Source: a virus
Virus record (IMG/VR): IMGVR_UViG_3300034198_012379
Span: 1 to 38,700 of that record
Reading direction: 5' to 3' (one strand)
Length of the DNA stretch: 38,700 bases
The stretch's first letter is position 1. Each line of letters begins with the position of its first letter. Under the pieces are notes generated by a model. It was given only the letters and a program-made list of their open reading frames with translations, was not told where the DNA came from and ran no database searches. The translations under genes and the position numbers were made by a program. Shown in pieces: positions 1 to 7,046 of the stretch.

Positions 1-60
1 ATTGTCGCACAATGTCGCACCCCGTCTACAAATTTGTGCGACTTTCTATAATTTAAATAG
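1..60. promoter_or_regulatory. Operator cluster A with AT-rich promoter-like segment
   Basis: Two direct heptamers GTCGCAC lie at 4-10 and 14-20, ten bases apart. One inverted copy GTGCGAC lies at 36-42. An AT-rich segment containing TATAAT (about 47-52) follows. The layout closely resembles the segment at 37592-37650. The orientation of any promoter is not settled: TATAAT reads rightward, but the nearest rightward gene starts at 660, and a leftward gene may lie outside the window. Confidence 0.5.
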
Positions 61-95
61 AAATCAGCACCCACCACCCCGTAGAGGAGTGTTCT

Positions 96-485
96 TTAGA
101 GTAGCGATTCCAGTTCCCTCAGTAGGGCGATGATCCTGGCCCGGGGAATAGAGGGCTGCCCGATCTCGACCGGAAGAGCGAGGCTCCCCTTGTCCTTCGC
201 CTTCTCCATGGCGGTCACCATCATAGAGAGGAGCGACATGACCGTCGTCCCGGTCGAATCGGCAATCGGTTTCAGTCGCTGGACCTGCTTGACCTTTTCG
301 TTCGGCATCATTGCACACGCCAGCGGATCATAGCCCCTCTCGTAGCAGTCGATCATGGCTGCGATCCCGGCCTTCGCCAAGGTCGATGGCGGCAAGCCGG
401 TGACCTTGCCGAGGTTGTCCAGCTTGGCTGGCATGTCGCCGTCCCGCTGGGCCCATCGAATAGTAAGGGTGTCTTTATTCACCAT
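96..485 (-). CDS. Probable ribbon-helix-helix DNA-binding regulator
   Basis: This 129-residue protein has an N-terminal strand (LTIRW, residues 6-10) followed by two helices with the spacing seen in Arc/CopG-type ribbon-helix-helix domains. The segment GLPPSTLAKAGI (about residues 30-41) fits the turn and second helix. The C-terminal half is helical and unassigned. It is encoded opposite to the replication genes and is flanked on both sides by GTCGCAC heptamer clusters (4-42 and 524-631), so it is the best local candidate for the protein that binds them. Family members usually repress their own promoter and bind short tandem half-sites. The fold is inferred by eye, and a non-RHH regulator remains possible. 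No Shine-Dalgarno sequence precedes the ATG. Confidence 0.5.
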   Translation of the reverse strand: MVNKDTLTIRWAQRDGDMPAKLDNLGKVTGLPPSTLAKAGIAAMIDCYERGYDPLACAMMPNEKVKQVQRLKPIADSTGTTVMSLLSMMVTAMEKAKDKGSLALPVEIGQPSIPRARIIALLRELESLL

Positions 486-523
486 AGTTAAACGTTAGGA
501 AGGGCGGGTCGGTTCAAAGAAAA

Positions 524-631
524 TCGCACGAACGGGGTGGAATTGTCGCACTGAACGGGGTGTCCCACACCTTTCGCACAAAGTCGCACAATCTATTTGC
601 CATAGATCTCAGAGGTATTACTATGTGCGAC
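524..631. promoter_or_regulatory. Operator cluster B between divergent regulator and early genes
   Basis: Five heptamer-type sites occur here: TCGCAC at 524-529, GTCGCAC at 545-551, TCGCAC at 574-579, GTCGCAC at 583-589, and inverted GTGCGAC at 625-631. The first two are embedded in a longer direct repeat, CGCAC followed by GAACGGGGTG, with a period of about 22 bases. The cluster fills the gap between the leftward regulator and the rightward excisionase-like gene, where a divergent control region would be expected. Confidence 0.6.
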
Positions 632-659
632 ATAAGAGACACCAAGTCCCACACCCACT

Positions 660-923
660 ATGACCACCATCGAAGAAATCAAGGCGCAAGTCGCCGAACT
701 CGTGACCCCGAAAGAGGCGGCAGCCATACTGAATCTGCCGCTTCCCTCCATCTACTTCTACCTCACCAACGGCACCCTCAAGGGTAGGCAGTTGGGTGGT
801 CGTTGGAGGATCTCGACCTCCAACCTGAACGAGTTCCTGAATGGACCACAGCCCGAGCCTACCAGGGAGGAGATCGATGCCCAGATCGAGGCACTCGTCC
901 GCTCCCGGGCACTGATTTCCTGA
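660..923 (+). CDS. Excisionase/MerR-like helix-turn-helix protein
   Basis: This 87-residue protein carries the HTH_17 pattern: LVTPKEAAAILNLPLPSIYF (about residues 14-33), then a wing GTLKGRQLGGRWRIS (about 38-52). This is the DNA-binding fold of phage excisionases and related small regulators. It is the first gene of the rightward set and sits directly behind operator cluster B. It could be the recombination directionality factor for the integrase at 7047-8237, or a transcription switch. The sequence does not decide between them. The leader CACCCACTATG has no Shine-Dalgarno sequence. Confidence 0.75.
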   Translation: MTTIEEIKAQVAELVTPKEAAAILNLPLPSIYFYLTNGTLKGRQLGGRWRISTSNLNEFLNGPQPEPTREEIDAQIEALVRSRALIS

Positions 924-975
924 ACCCTTTCTCCCCCATCCCTCACCTACTAGCAACACTAGCCTAACCACAATA

Positions 976-1785
976 ATGGACACCATCATCAATCAGGGAA
1001 TGGACATGACCCACCTCACCAAGGAGATGGCAGCGGACCTCGCACTCGCTCAAGGCGAGATCGAGGATGCCGCCAAGACCTCGGACAACCCGTTCTTCTC
1101 CAGCACCTACGCCGACCTCGCCCAGGTCTTGCAGACTGCCCGCCCGATCTATTCGAAGCGGGGCATTTCCCTCCTCCAGGGCAGCAGCTTCAATGGCGAC
1201 CTCGTGACCGTGACCTCGGCGCTCTGCCATAAATCCGGTGGCTACGTGACCACGGTCATGTCCTGCAAACCGGGCAGTGTGGACAAGAAGGGCGACTTCA
1301 GGTTTCGCCCAGATGCACAGGGAGTCGGAGGCGCAACGACCTACCTGCGCCGGTATGCTGCGGCTGCCCTCTACTGCATGGGGCAAGTCGATGACGACGG
1401 CAACGGGACCGGGGAGAACTACCGGCGGGACCGGGACGACGACCGGCGGGACCGGCGTGACGACCGTGACGACCGGCGGGAATACCGGGAACCCGTCCGA
1501 GAAGCACTGGCGCTGCCAGAGCCCACTCGGTTCTACCCCTCCGAGAACCTCATCAAATCGGTCGAGCAGGCAGGTGCCTCGATCCGGCATTGGAATGAGA
1601 TCAACGCCCGATATGAGAAGCGGTTCCCCGACCTCAACTCCCCCGAGGCACGGGACGCATGGGATTGGATGGTTGCCCATGCGAAGCGGGCCGGACTCAC
1701 CCCTGACCCTGACGGTCCCGGGTTCATCCAGTCGGGCATCAAGCACCTCATGGAACCGTCAGACCTGCCTGACTTCCTCCGTTGA
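976..1785 (+). CDS. erf: ERF-family single-strand annealing protein
   Basis: This 269-residue protein matches the ERF recombinase family, which anneals complementary single strands in phage recombination and genome circularisation. Visible hallmarks are the N-terminal segment NPFFSSTYADLAQV (about residues 38-51), an ALCHKSGGYV strand, and GGATTYLRRYAAAAL followed by DDDGNG near residues 115-142. After the domain comes an Arg/Asp-rich low-complexity linker (about residues 148-172), then a C-terminal helical segment. The nuclease and SSB-like genes nearby complete a recombination set. The start is at the first ATG; a second Met occurs 8 codons later. There is no Shine-Dalgarno sequence. Confidence 0.85.
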   Translation: MDTIINQGMDMTHLTKEMAADLALAQGEIEDAAKTSDNPFFSSTYADLAQVLQTARPIYSKRGISLLQGSSFNGDLVTVTSALCHKSGGYVTTVMSCKPGSVDKKGDFRFRPDAQGVGGATTYLRRYAAAALYCMGQVDDDGNGTGENYRRDRDDDRRDRRDDRDDRREYREPVREALALPEPTRFYPSENLIKSVEQAGASIRHWNEINARYEKRFPDLNSPEARDAWDWMVAHAKRAGLTPDPDGPGFIQSGIKHLMEPSDLPDFLR

Positions 1786-1816
1786 AGCTCCTGACCATCG
1801 ACACCGGCATCCTGTC

Positions 1817-2020
1817 ATGACCTTCACGTATAACGCCGAGGACCACACCATCGAGGAGGTGGACTTCGAGGAGGGCAACACCACTGCCGCCATGCTCCTC
1901 GACTCCATCACCCCTGACAAAGCACTCAGGATTGTCGATGCCCTCAATAACGGGGGTGCTGTCCTTCCTGCAACCACCAACCGATTCAACCTGATCTTTC
2001 TCGACGATGACCTCAACTGA
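1817..2020 (+). CDS. Small acidic protein, unknown
   Basis: This 67-residue acidic protein begins MTFTYNAEDHTIEEVDF and ends FNLIFLDDDLN. The ATG at 1817 is chosen because it lies 31 bases after the ERF stop and because the longer open frame upstream overlaps ERF with low-complexity sequence. Its end overlaps the start of the nuclease gene by 14 bases, which suggests translational coupling. I do not recognise a family. Its place between an annealing protein and a nuclease hints at an accessory role in recombination. Confidence 0.6.
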   Translation: MTFTYNAEDHTIEEVDFEEGNTTAAMLLDSITPDKALRIVDALNNGGAVLPATTNRFNLIFLDDDLN

Positions 2021-3083
2021 ACAACCATCCTATCGTGCCTCCTCCCTTGCTCGGATCGAGGCTTGCCCAGCCAGCATCGAACTCTCCAAGATCGCCCCGC
2101 CCGACACCGGTAGCGCCATTGCCGAGCGAGGTGACCGGATCCACGCAGCTATCGCTGCGCATATGACCGGCGCGGAGATCCCCGCCCTGGAGGAAGGTGA
2201 GGACGAGGTCGTCCAGATCATCCTGGCCAGGATCAATCGGATGTATGAGGCGAAGCCGGACGAAGTTCTTGTCGAGCAGAAGATGGAACTCCAGGGACCA
2301 GGGTTCCTACTCACCGGCACAGTCGATCTGGTCATGATCTTCGGGGACCATGCCGTGGTGATGGATCACAAGACTGGGTTCACCCCTGTCGCCCCTGCCG
2401 GGGAGAACATCCAACTCCTTGCTTACACCCTGATGTTGGCGAGCAAACGCCGCGACATCAAGACGTTCGACGTCGTCATCAATCAGCCGATGATCAAGCG
2501 CGGAGGCACCGGGTCGAGGATCGAGATCAAAGACCTCCGTGACGTGTGGCACCGTCTCGAACGGCTTGCCCTGAGCGTGACTCCTGATGCCACTCCTACC
2601 CCCTCGGAGTCTGCCTGCCAGTATTGCCCAGCCCTGAGCCTCTGCCCTGCTCACAAGGCTAACCTCGCGACGGTGTCCAAGCTGGACGTCGTGCATAGCT
2701 GGGGCAGCCTGACGGTTGCCGACAAGGTAGCCTTGTGGAAGCAGCTTAGGCTGGCAAAGGCAGTCATCGGCAAATACGAGTCCCTGTTCCGCGAAGAGTT
2801 GGAGGCGAACCCTGACGCATTCCCCGGCGAGATCCGGCTGACGGCGGGCAAGACCATGACCAAGATCACCAAGCCTGCCGGACTGTTCATCGCACTGCAA
2901 GCTGTAGGTCTAACCGGCAACCAGTTCTCGGAGTGCGTGGAAGTCAAGAAGACCGAGCTTGAGAAGGTAGTGAAAGCCCTGACTGGTCGCAAGGGTAGGG
3001 AGTGGGATGGATGGTGGAAGTTCACCCTCGCCCCCTTCGTCGAGACATCCACCACCAAGGGCAGCCTCGAAACGGTCAAGTGA
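2007..3083 (+). CDS. PD-(D/E)XK exonuclease with probable 4Fe-4S cluster (RecB/AddB/Cas4-like)
   Basis: This 358-residue protein belongs to the RecB-like nuclease superfamily. Candidate active-site residues are D107, D120 and K122 (GTVDLVM then MDHKTG), with Q136/Y140 in the following GENIQLLAY motif. A cysteine at position 20 (IEACPAS) and three at 204, 207 and 213 (CQYCPALSLC) reproduce the split cysteine layout that binds an iron-sulfur cluster in AddB and Cas4. N-terminal RGDRIHAAIA fits motif I. The gene lies directly downstream of ERF, so it probably resects DNA ends for ERF annealing, as exonuclease and Beta do in lambda. It overlaps the preceding small gene by 14 bases. Confidence 0.8.
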   Translation: MTSTEQPSYRASSLARIEACPASIELSKIAPPDTGSAIAERGDRIHAAIAAHMTGAEIPALEEGEDEVVQIILARINRMYEAKPDEVLVEQKMELQGPGFLLTGTVDLVMIFGDHAVVMDHKTGFTPVAPAGENIQLLAYTLMLASKRRDIKTFDVVINQPMIKRGGTGSRIEIKDLRDVWHRLERLALSVTPDATPTPSESACQYCPALSLCPAHKANLATVSKLDVVHSWGSLTVADKVALWKQLRLAKAVIGKYESLFREELEANPDAFPGEIRLTAGKTMTKITKPAGLFIALQAVGLTGNQFSECVEVKKTELEKVVKALTGRKGREWDGWWKFTLAPFVETSTTKGSLETVK

Positions 3084-3084
3084 T

Positions 3085-4092
3085 ATGCTCTACATCAACA
3101 TCCCCATCGACGCTCTGACGTCGTCAGAATACCGGAGGAGCAAGCCAGTCAAGCGTGCCACTTGGCTTAACCTGCTTGGACATTGCTGCCAGCAGGAGAA
3201 CAGTGGCAGAATCGTAGGTGCCGCACTCTGGGAGGACCGTGAGTGGCAGCAGGTTGCTGCCGTCACCCTCGAAGAGGTCAGGATGGAATCCTCTCTCTGG
3301 TCCTGGCAAGGGGATGACTTGATCGTCTGGGCTTACCCTATCGAGCAGGAGACAGTGCTCAAGAAGAAGAGGGAGGGAGGGGCGAAGGGTGCCGCCAAGA
3401 GGTGGCCACAGCCTGACGCTACCACTCCCATCCCTCCTTCTGAGCCTGAACCACTCCCACCAGCAGTGCCAGTAGGAGTCCCACCAGCAGTGCCAGTAGG
3501 TAAAGAAACGGAACGGAACGAAACGGAACGGAACGACGTGAAAGAGCGTGCGCCCGTGGACGGCGATGCGATCCGCCGGATGGTCCGGCGATATGGCGCA
3601 GCGTGCGGCAAGGCACCGTCCGGCGAGGCGGAGAAGGCTGCGCTCCGTCTGATTCAGTCCGGGGAGGTGACCCTCGAAGAACTCATCGCCAAGGTGGATG
3701 AGATCTGCGCTGCCTGCCATGCAGTCCCTCTCACCTCGAAGGGGTTCCTGCCACGACCCTATGATCTGTTTGCCGAGAACGGCTGGCTAGTCTCCCCGGA
3801 TGTCTACCGGGCGACCGGTGTGCGTGAGGTCAGGACGTCAGGACCATCCGGGGTGGCTCCGAAGCGTCAGGACTGGCAGATCCGCAACGACATCGATGCA
3901 CTGAAGGTGGCGATCAGCAAGATCCGAAACACCGATACCAACTGGAGGCACTTCCTGCACAAACCAGATCCCGACTCCGAGTTCACCGAGCCACGAAAGG
4001 AACTGCGGAAAGCTGCTGCCGAGGAGATCAAGGCACTGACCAAGAAGGTGGACGCTTTGAATGAAGAGATGAAACATACACTACCCAACTGA
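3085..4092 (+). CDS. Replisome-organizer-like phage replication protein
   Basis: The ATG at 3085 lies one base after the nuclease stop and gives 335 residues. The N-terminal 90 residues (MLYINIPIDALTSSEYR onward) look like the winged-helix domain that opens many phage replication proteins. A Lys/Arg/Gly patch (KKKREGGAKGAAKRW, about residues 93-107) and a Pro/Val-rich linker with two copies of PPAVPVG follow. A charged ETERNETERN stretch leads into a helical C-terminal half ending in a coiled-coil-like tail. Such proteins load host helicase at a phage origin. This assignment rests on architecture and context rather than a recognised motif. Confidence 0.5.
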   Translation: MLYINIPIDALTSSEYRRSKPVKRATWLNLLGHCCQQENSGRIVGAALWEDREWQQVAAVTLEEVRMESSLWSWQGDDLIVWAYPIEQETVLKKKREGGAKGAAKRWPQPDATTPIPPSEPEPLPPAVPVGVPPAVPVGKETERNETERNDVKERAPVDGDAIRRMVRRYGAACGKAPSGEAEKAALRLIQSGEVTLEELIAKVDEICAACHAVPLTSKGFLPRPYDLFAENGWLVSPDVYRATGVREVRTSGPSGVAPKRQDWQIRNDIDALKVAISKIRNTDTNWRHFLHKPDPDSEFTEPRKELRKAAAEEIKALTKKVDALNEEMKHTLPN

Positions 4093-4093
4093 C

Positions 4094-4381
4094 ATGACTG
4101 TATCACAACGAGCAAGTGAAATGCGCCCTGCGGACAGCGTGGGATACCTAGCCAGGGAGATCGACAGCCTGCGTCAGTCCATCGGTCTGCCGGTGGACGA
4201 CCAGATCGATCTCCTCGACCTCAACGTGCTGAGCGACAAGACAGGGCTGTCCCTGCTCGTGATCCGCAACGCGATCATCAAGGGCGGGGGCAAGACCATC
4301 GAACTGGGAACGAAGAGGTATGTCCGCAAGACGGTGTGGCTTGAGGTTCTGCAAGGCTTGGAAGGGGGGCTCGAAGCATGA
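4094..4381 (+). CDS. Small protein, unknown
   Basis: This 95-residue protein starts at an ATG one base after the preceding stop. The segment LDLNVLSDKTGLSLLVIRNA (about residues 43-62) could form a helix-turn-helix, but the match is loose. The end overlaps the next gene's ATG by 4 bases (ATGA), so it belongs to the same translational unit. No function is assigned. Confidence 0.6.
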   Translation: MTVSQRASEMRPADSVGYLAREIDSLRQSIGLPVDDQIDLLDLNVLSDKTGLSLLVIRNAIIKGGGKTIELGTKRYVRKTVWLEVLQGLEGGLEA

Positions 4382-4527
4382 AGAACTACCAGAAGAATCA
4401 CCCCGGATGGGTCAGCATCAAGGGGTGGCAATTCGAGTGCGCCTGCCAACTCTGCCTGAGAGATCGGGAGAAGTTCCAGCAACGCAAGAAGAGAGAACAG
4501 CGGAAGAGGGAGGCACAATTCGCATGA
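4378..4527 (+). CDS. Very small Cys-containing basic protein
   Basis: This open frame of 49 residues begins MKNYQKNHPGWVSIKGW. It has a CACQLC cluster at residues 21-26, then a Lys/Arg/Gln-rich helix. Its start overlaps the previous stop by 4 bases and its stop overlaps the next start (ATGA at 4524-4527). This tight packing on both sides is the main support. The cysteine cluster might bind zinc. Function unknown. Confidence 0.55.
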   Translation: MKNYQKNHPGWVSIKGWQFECACQLCLRDREKFQQRKKREQRKREAQFA

Positions 4528-4889
4528 GCAGACACCGAGACGACGATCCGCCGGACTTCGGCTGCGACGATGCCGAGTGCCAGTGCGGTGGCTTCTTCAC
4601 CGAGGTGCCCACTCGGTGTGAGCACGGTCAGGAATACCGGCATTGCTTCCTCTGCCACATCCAAGGCAAGCCACGGTCCACCCTGATCACGTTCGAGTGT
4701 GAGGACTGCGGCTCGATCACGACCATGGATCTGGCCCAGGAGGAACCACCTGACTGGGAGGACAACCTACCCTGGAACACCGAGGAGGCTGACCGGCACC
4801 AAGCCTGCCAGCACGGGGAGGGTGGTGAGTGTGATGCCTGCCACGTCCTCTCCGACTTTGCCTACGACGCATGGAGGGAGCGGAGATGA
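4524..4889 (+). CDS. Cys/His-rich probable zinc-binding protein
   Basis: The ATG at 4524 overlaps the preceding stop and gives 121 residues. The protein is full of paired cysteines and histidines: C-D-D-A-E-C-Q-C near residues 15-22, CEHGQEYRHCFLCH (about 34-47), CEDCG (about 62-66) and CQHGEGGECDACH near 95-107. Such pairs suggest two or three zinc knuckles. No known family is recognised. Similar Cys-rich small proteins are common in early phage operons. The stop overlaps the next gene's start (ATGA). Confidence 0.65.
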   Translation: MSRHRDDDPPDFGCDDAECQCGGFFTEVPTRCEHGQEYRHCFLCHIQGKPRSTLITFECEDCGSITTMDLAQEEPPDWEDNLPWNTEEADRHQACQHGEGGECDACHVLSDFAYDAWRERR

Positions 4890-5110
4890 CCACCCTCGAC
4901 ACTCCGACCGGTCGCATTGACCTCTCCCTCACCGGCTGCCCGTGCAGCCCCGACATCGCGGGCCCCTGCGGCTGCCCGTTCGATCACGCCCGTCACTGGG
5001 TGCGGTCGAACGGTGGCCGATGGATGGAGTCCCCCCGTGGATCCAACACCCTGGCCGACATTGTAGCCGGTCGCACTTTTATGGAAATACTGTGCGACAC
5101 AGTGCGATAA
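4886..5110 (+). CDS. Small Cys-containing protein, unknown
   Basis: This frame gives 74 residues from the ATG at 4886, which overlaps the previous stop and is preceded by GGAG at a short distance. An alternative ATG at 4871 would lengthen the overlap. The segment TGCPCSPDIAGPCGCPFDHA (about residues 16-35) carries four cysteines. The 3' end (5070-5110) overlaps operator cluster C, so the last codons are also regulatory DNA. Function unknown. Confidence 0.6.
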   Translation: MTTLDTPTGRIDLSLTGCPCSPDIAGPCGCPFDHARHWVRSNGGRWMESPRGSNTLADIVAGRTFMEILCDTVR

Positions 5111-5119
5111 TTGTGCGAT
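5070..5119. promoter_or_regulatory. Operator cluster C
   Basis: Four heptamer-type sites: GTCGCAC at 5070-5076, then GTGCGAC at 5092-5098, GTGCGAT at 5102-5108 and GTGCGAT at 5113-5119. The last three are spaced 10-11 bases apart, so they lie on one face of the helix. A TATAAA sequence follows immediately at 5121-5126, as does CAGCACC, which is also found after cluster A. This probably controls a promoter for the two genes at 5158-6023. Confidence 0.6.
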
Positions 5120-5157
5120 TATAAAACTCAGCACCGGTAGCAACTACCACACACACC

Positions 5158-5424
5158 ATGATCCCGAGCCAACCGAAGACACTGTCCCTCGTTCGCCAGT
5201 TCCTCTCCCTCCTCTTCGGACCTCCACCCTCTGGTGGTTCTCCTGTCGCGACCGGCGGCAGGAAACCCCGCAGAGTCCGGTTCCGCCCATCCTACCCGGA
5301 CCCGAACGAACCCAGTGTCCACTGGCACGCCTATGCCCTGCGTCGTGCCGGGTGGATGAAACGACGGGAGACCATCCAGGGCAAGAAGATCACCTACCTC
5401 GTCGCCATCCAAGCGACAGCCTGA
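5158..5424 (+). CDS. Small basic protein, unknown
   Basis: This 88-residue protein follows operator cluster C with a C/A-rich leader (CTACCACACACACCATG) and no Shine-Dalgarno sequence. It is rich in Pro, Arg and Gly at the N-terminus. The ending, WHAYALRRAGWMKRRETI plus a short hydrophobic strand, could be a small nucleic-acid-binding fold. No family is recognised. It is probably co-transcribed with the SSB-like gene. Confidence 0.55.
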   Translation: MIPSQPKTLSLVRQFLSLLFGPPPSGGSPVATGGRKPRRVRFRPSYPDPNEPSVHWHAYALRRAGWMKRRETIQGKKITYLVAIQATA

Positions 5425-5465
5425 CTTTGCGACAACCCAACCTAACACACACACCAAGAAATACC

Positions 5466-6023
5466 ATGGCATCACGACGCCCTATCAAAATCAGAATCGA
5501 CCTCAAGAAGGTCAATCAATCCCTCTGCTACCGCTCCGACAGGACGGGTGCAGTCTACCTCGACCTCGTCGCCTGGGAGGTCGATGAGTCTCGCTACGGT
5601 GAGACCCATCGCGTGTCCCAGGACGAACCTAAAGACTACGACGGGGAGCGTCTCCCCATCTGCGGGAACCTGACCGACCCTGACAAAGCTGAGCCCCAGG
5701 ACGACCGTCGTGGTGGAGACCGGCGCGATGACCGGCGCGATGACCGGCGCGGAGATCGCCGGGAAGACCGTCAGCCCGAGCGGGATCGCCATGGCCGGGA
5801 TCGGTCTGGCTACCGTGGACAGGGTGGTCATGATGGGGATGGTCGTGACGATCACCGTCGGCGCGATGACCGGCGCGATGACCATGGTCGCTACGACATT
5901 CCTCGTGAGGCAGCCCGGCCTGCCTGCCGTCAGGAACCGGAACCCCGGGAAACCGCTCGGTCAGGGAACTACGGCAAGGAGCGTCCGATCCAATCGCTTG
6001 AGCGGGACGACATCCCGTTCTGA
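5466..6023 (+). CDS. SSB-like single-stranded DNA-binding protein with R/D-rich tail
   Basis: The ATG at 5466 gives 185 residues. The N-terminal 70 residues (KIRIDLKKVNQSLCY, then VYLDLVAWEVDESRYGETH) resemble small OB-like phage proteins that replace SSB. A long Arg/Asp/Gly linker built from DRRDD units (about residues 80-140) follows. The protein ends in DDIPF, the acidic hydrophobic tip by which bacterial SSB recruits partner proteins. The tip is strong evidence for an SSB role. The OB-fold itself is inferred. DNA repeats GACCGGCGCGAT underlie the linker. It is the last gene of the rightward set. Confidence 0.7.
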   Translation: MASRRPIKIRIDLKKVNQSLCYRSDRTGAVYLDLVAWEVDESRYGETHRVSQDEPKDYDGERLPICGNLTDPDKAEPQDDRRGGDRRDDRRDDRRGDRREDRQPERDRHGRDRSGYRGQGGHDGDGRDDHRRRDDRRDDHGRYDIPREAARPACRQEPEPRETARSGNYGKERPIQSLERDDIPF

Positions 6024-6040
6024 TCAATTGCCATAGGCAC

Positions 6041-6077
6041 AAAAGACAAGGGGAGGACGAGAGTTCTCCCCTTTGTC
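6041..6077 (-). terminator. Rho-independent terminator for the leftward block
   Basis: The arms GACAAGGGGAG (6045-6055) and CTCCCCTTTGTC (6066-6077) pair with one bulge. AAAA at 6041-6044 becomes a T-tract after the hairpin on the minus strand, so it best stops leftward transcription leaving the FN3-like gene. It may also slow rightward transcription from the SSB-like gene. Confidence 0.65.
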
Positions 6078-6109
6078 GTGTCAGGATGCAGCCTGAACGG
6101 AAAGCATTC

Positions 6110-6523
6110 TCAGTCGGGATAAGCAGTAAATATCTCCACCCAATCCGTAAGGTAGTCTGGATCTAGAGTGCTATCACCGAAAGCGTTGTAAGCAGTCACG
6201 GTGATGTAATATCTCAATTCCCACGATAGCGCCCCGACACCGTTAGTCCCTATTGTGTATTCACCGAAAGGCCCGCCCTGGTCAGCCTGTCCGAGCGTGA
6301 TCGTGGCATTCGGCACGGTTGGGTTGGAGGCAGCGAATGAAGGGCGCACCCAGATCTTGAACCCGAGAGCATCGCTCGGAGATTTCGGCTGCCAAGAGAC
6401 ATCAATGAACGGGTTGTATGAACTCAACTCGTAGTTCATGAATGCACCAAGGTTGATCGCAGTAAACACCGGCGGGCCGGAAGCTGCAACGACTGCGTGG
6501 TTGATGTTGTATGGGACTAACAT
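6110..6523 (-). CDS. Fibronectin type III-like virion surface protein
   Basis: This 137-residue protein shows an immunoglobulin-like pattern of beta strands: FIDVSWQPKSPSDALGFKIW (about residues 38-57), then YTIGTNGV and ELRYYITVTAYNAFGDS near the end, which is typical of the late strands of FN3 domains. In phages such domains decorate capsids or tail fibres and bind carbohydrate. Its start overlaps the preceding stop by one base (TAATG). It is the last gene of the leftward late block, after the integrase, an unusual place that suggests a late-acquired surface module. Confidence 0.55.
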   Translation of the reverse strand: MLVPYNINHAVVAASGPPVFTAINLGAFMNYELSSYNPFIDVSWQPKSPSDALGFKIWVRPSFAASNPTVPNATITLGQADQGGPFGEYTIGTNGVGALSWELRYYITVTAYNAFGDSTLDPDYLTDWVEIFTAYPD

Positions 6524-7014
6524 TAAGCCCAGTCGATGTAGAATCCAATCAGAGTTGCCGGTGCCGCCATGCCCCCAGTCTCAGAGGCTGGGGTTCGTTT
6601 TAGTTCGAGGGTAATCCAGTCCTCATCCGCAGGAGAATTGCCCGGGGTTACAGAACCGGTAGTGATTGATGTCAGGACAGTACCAGCAAGGGATGCCGCA
6701 AGATTCGTATAGGCACCAACCCCTACCGTGTGCCCTTTGTCTGCTCTCGCCGAGAGATAGATCTGCCCTGAAGACGGGGCATAAAACAATGCCTTGATCA
6801 CAAAAGTTGAGCCAGTCCCTCTTGGCTTTACGAGCCGATATAGAAATGCAGTTGGTCCAGTGTTAGTGAATCCGATGCCGGACAAAAACCCCGAAGTCGC
6901 CACGCTCGCAGCGGCAGATGACGGAGGGAATCCTGCCAAGGCAGGCATAAAGATAGGGCTAACTGGACTGACCGGACTGCCAGTTGCCTCAATGGGTTTA
7001 AATTTGACCGACAT
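6523..7014 (-). CDS. Probable virion surface/decoration protein, unknown
   Basis: The ATG at 7014 gives 163 residues; a GTG at 7044 would add 10. The protein is rich in Gly, Ser, Thr and Ala and predicted mostly beta, with segments such as FVIKALFYAPSSGQIYLSAR and a terminal LIGFYIDWA strand that looks like a jelly-roll edge. No family is recognised. It is coupled to the FN3-like gene by a TAATG junction, so the two products may act together on the particle or the cell surface. Confidence 0.5.
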   Translation of the reverse strand: MSVKFKPIEATGSPVSPVSPIFMPALAGFPPSSAAASVATSGFLSGIGFTNTGPTAFLYRLVKPRGTGSTFVIKALFYAPSSGQIYLSARADKGHTVGVGAYTNLAASLAGTVLTSITTGSVTPGNSPADEDWITLELKRTPASETGGMAAPATLIGFYIDWA

Positions 7015-7046
7015 GGAGCCACTTATTCTCTGAATGAGAATCACAT

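Noticed and set aside
5700-5900. CRISPR array or regulatory iterons in the GACCGGCG repeats
   Set aside because: The repeats are short, have no spacers, and lie in frame in the Arg/Asp-rich linker of the SSB-like protein.
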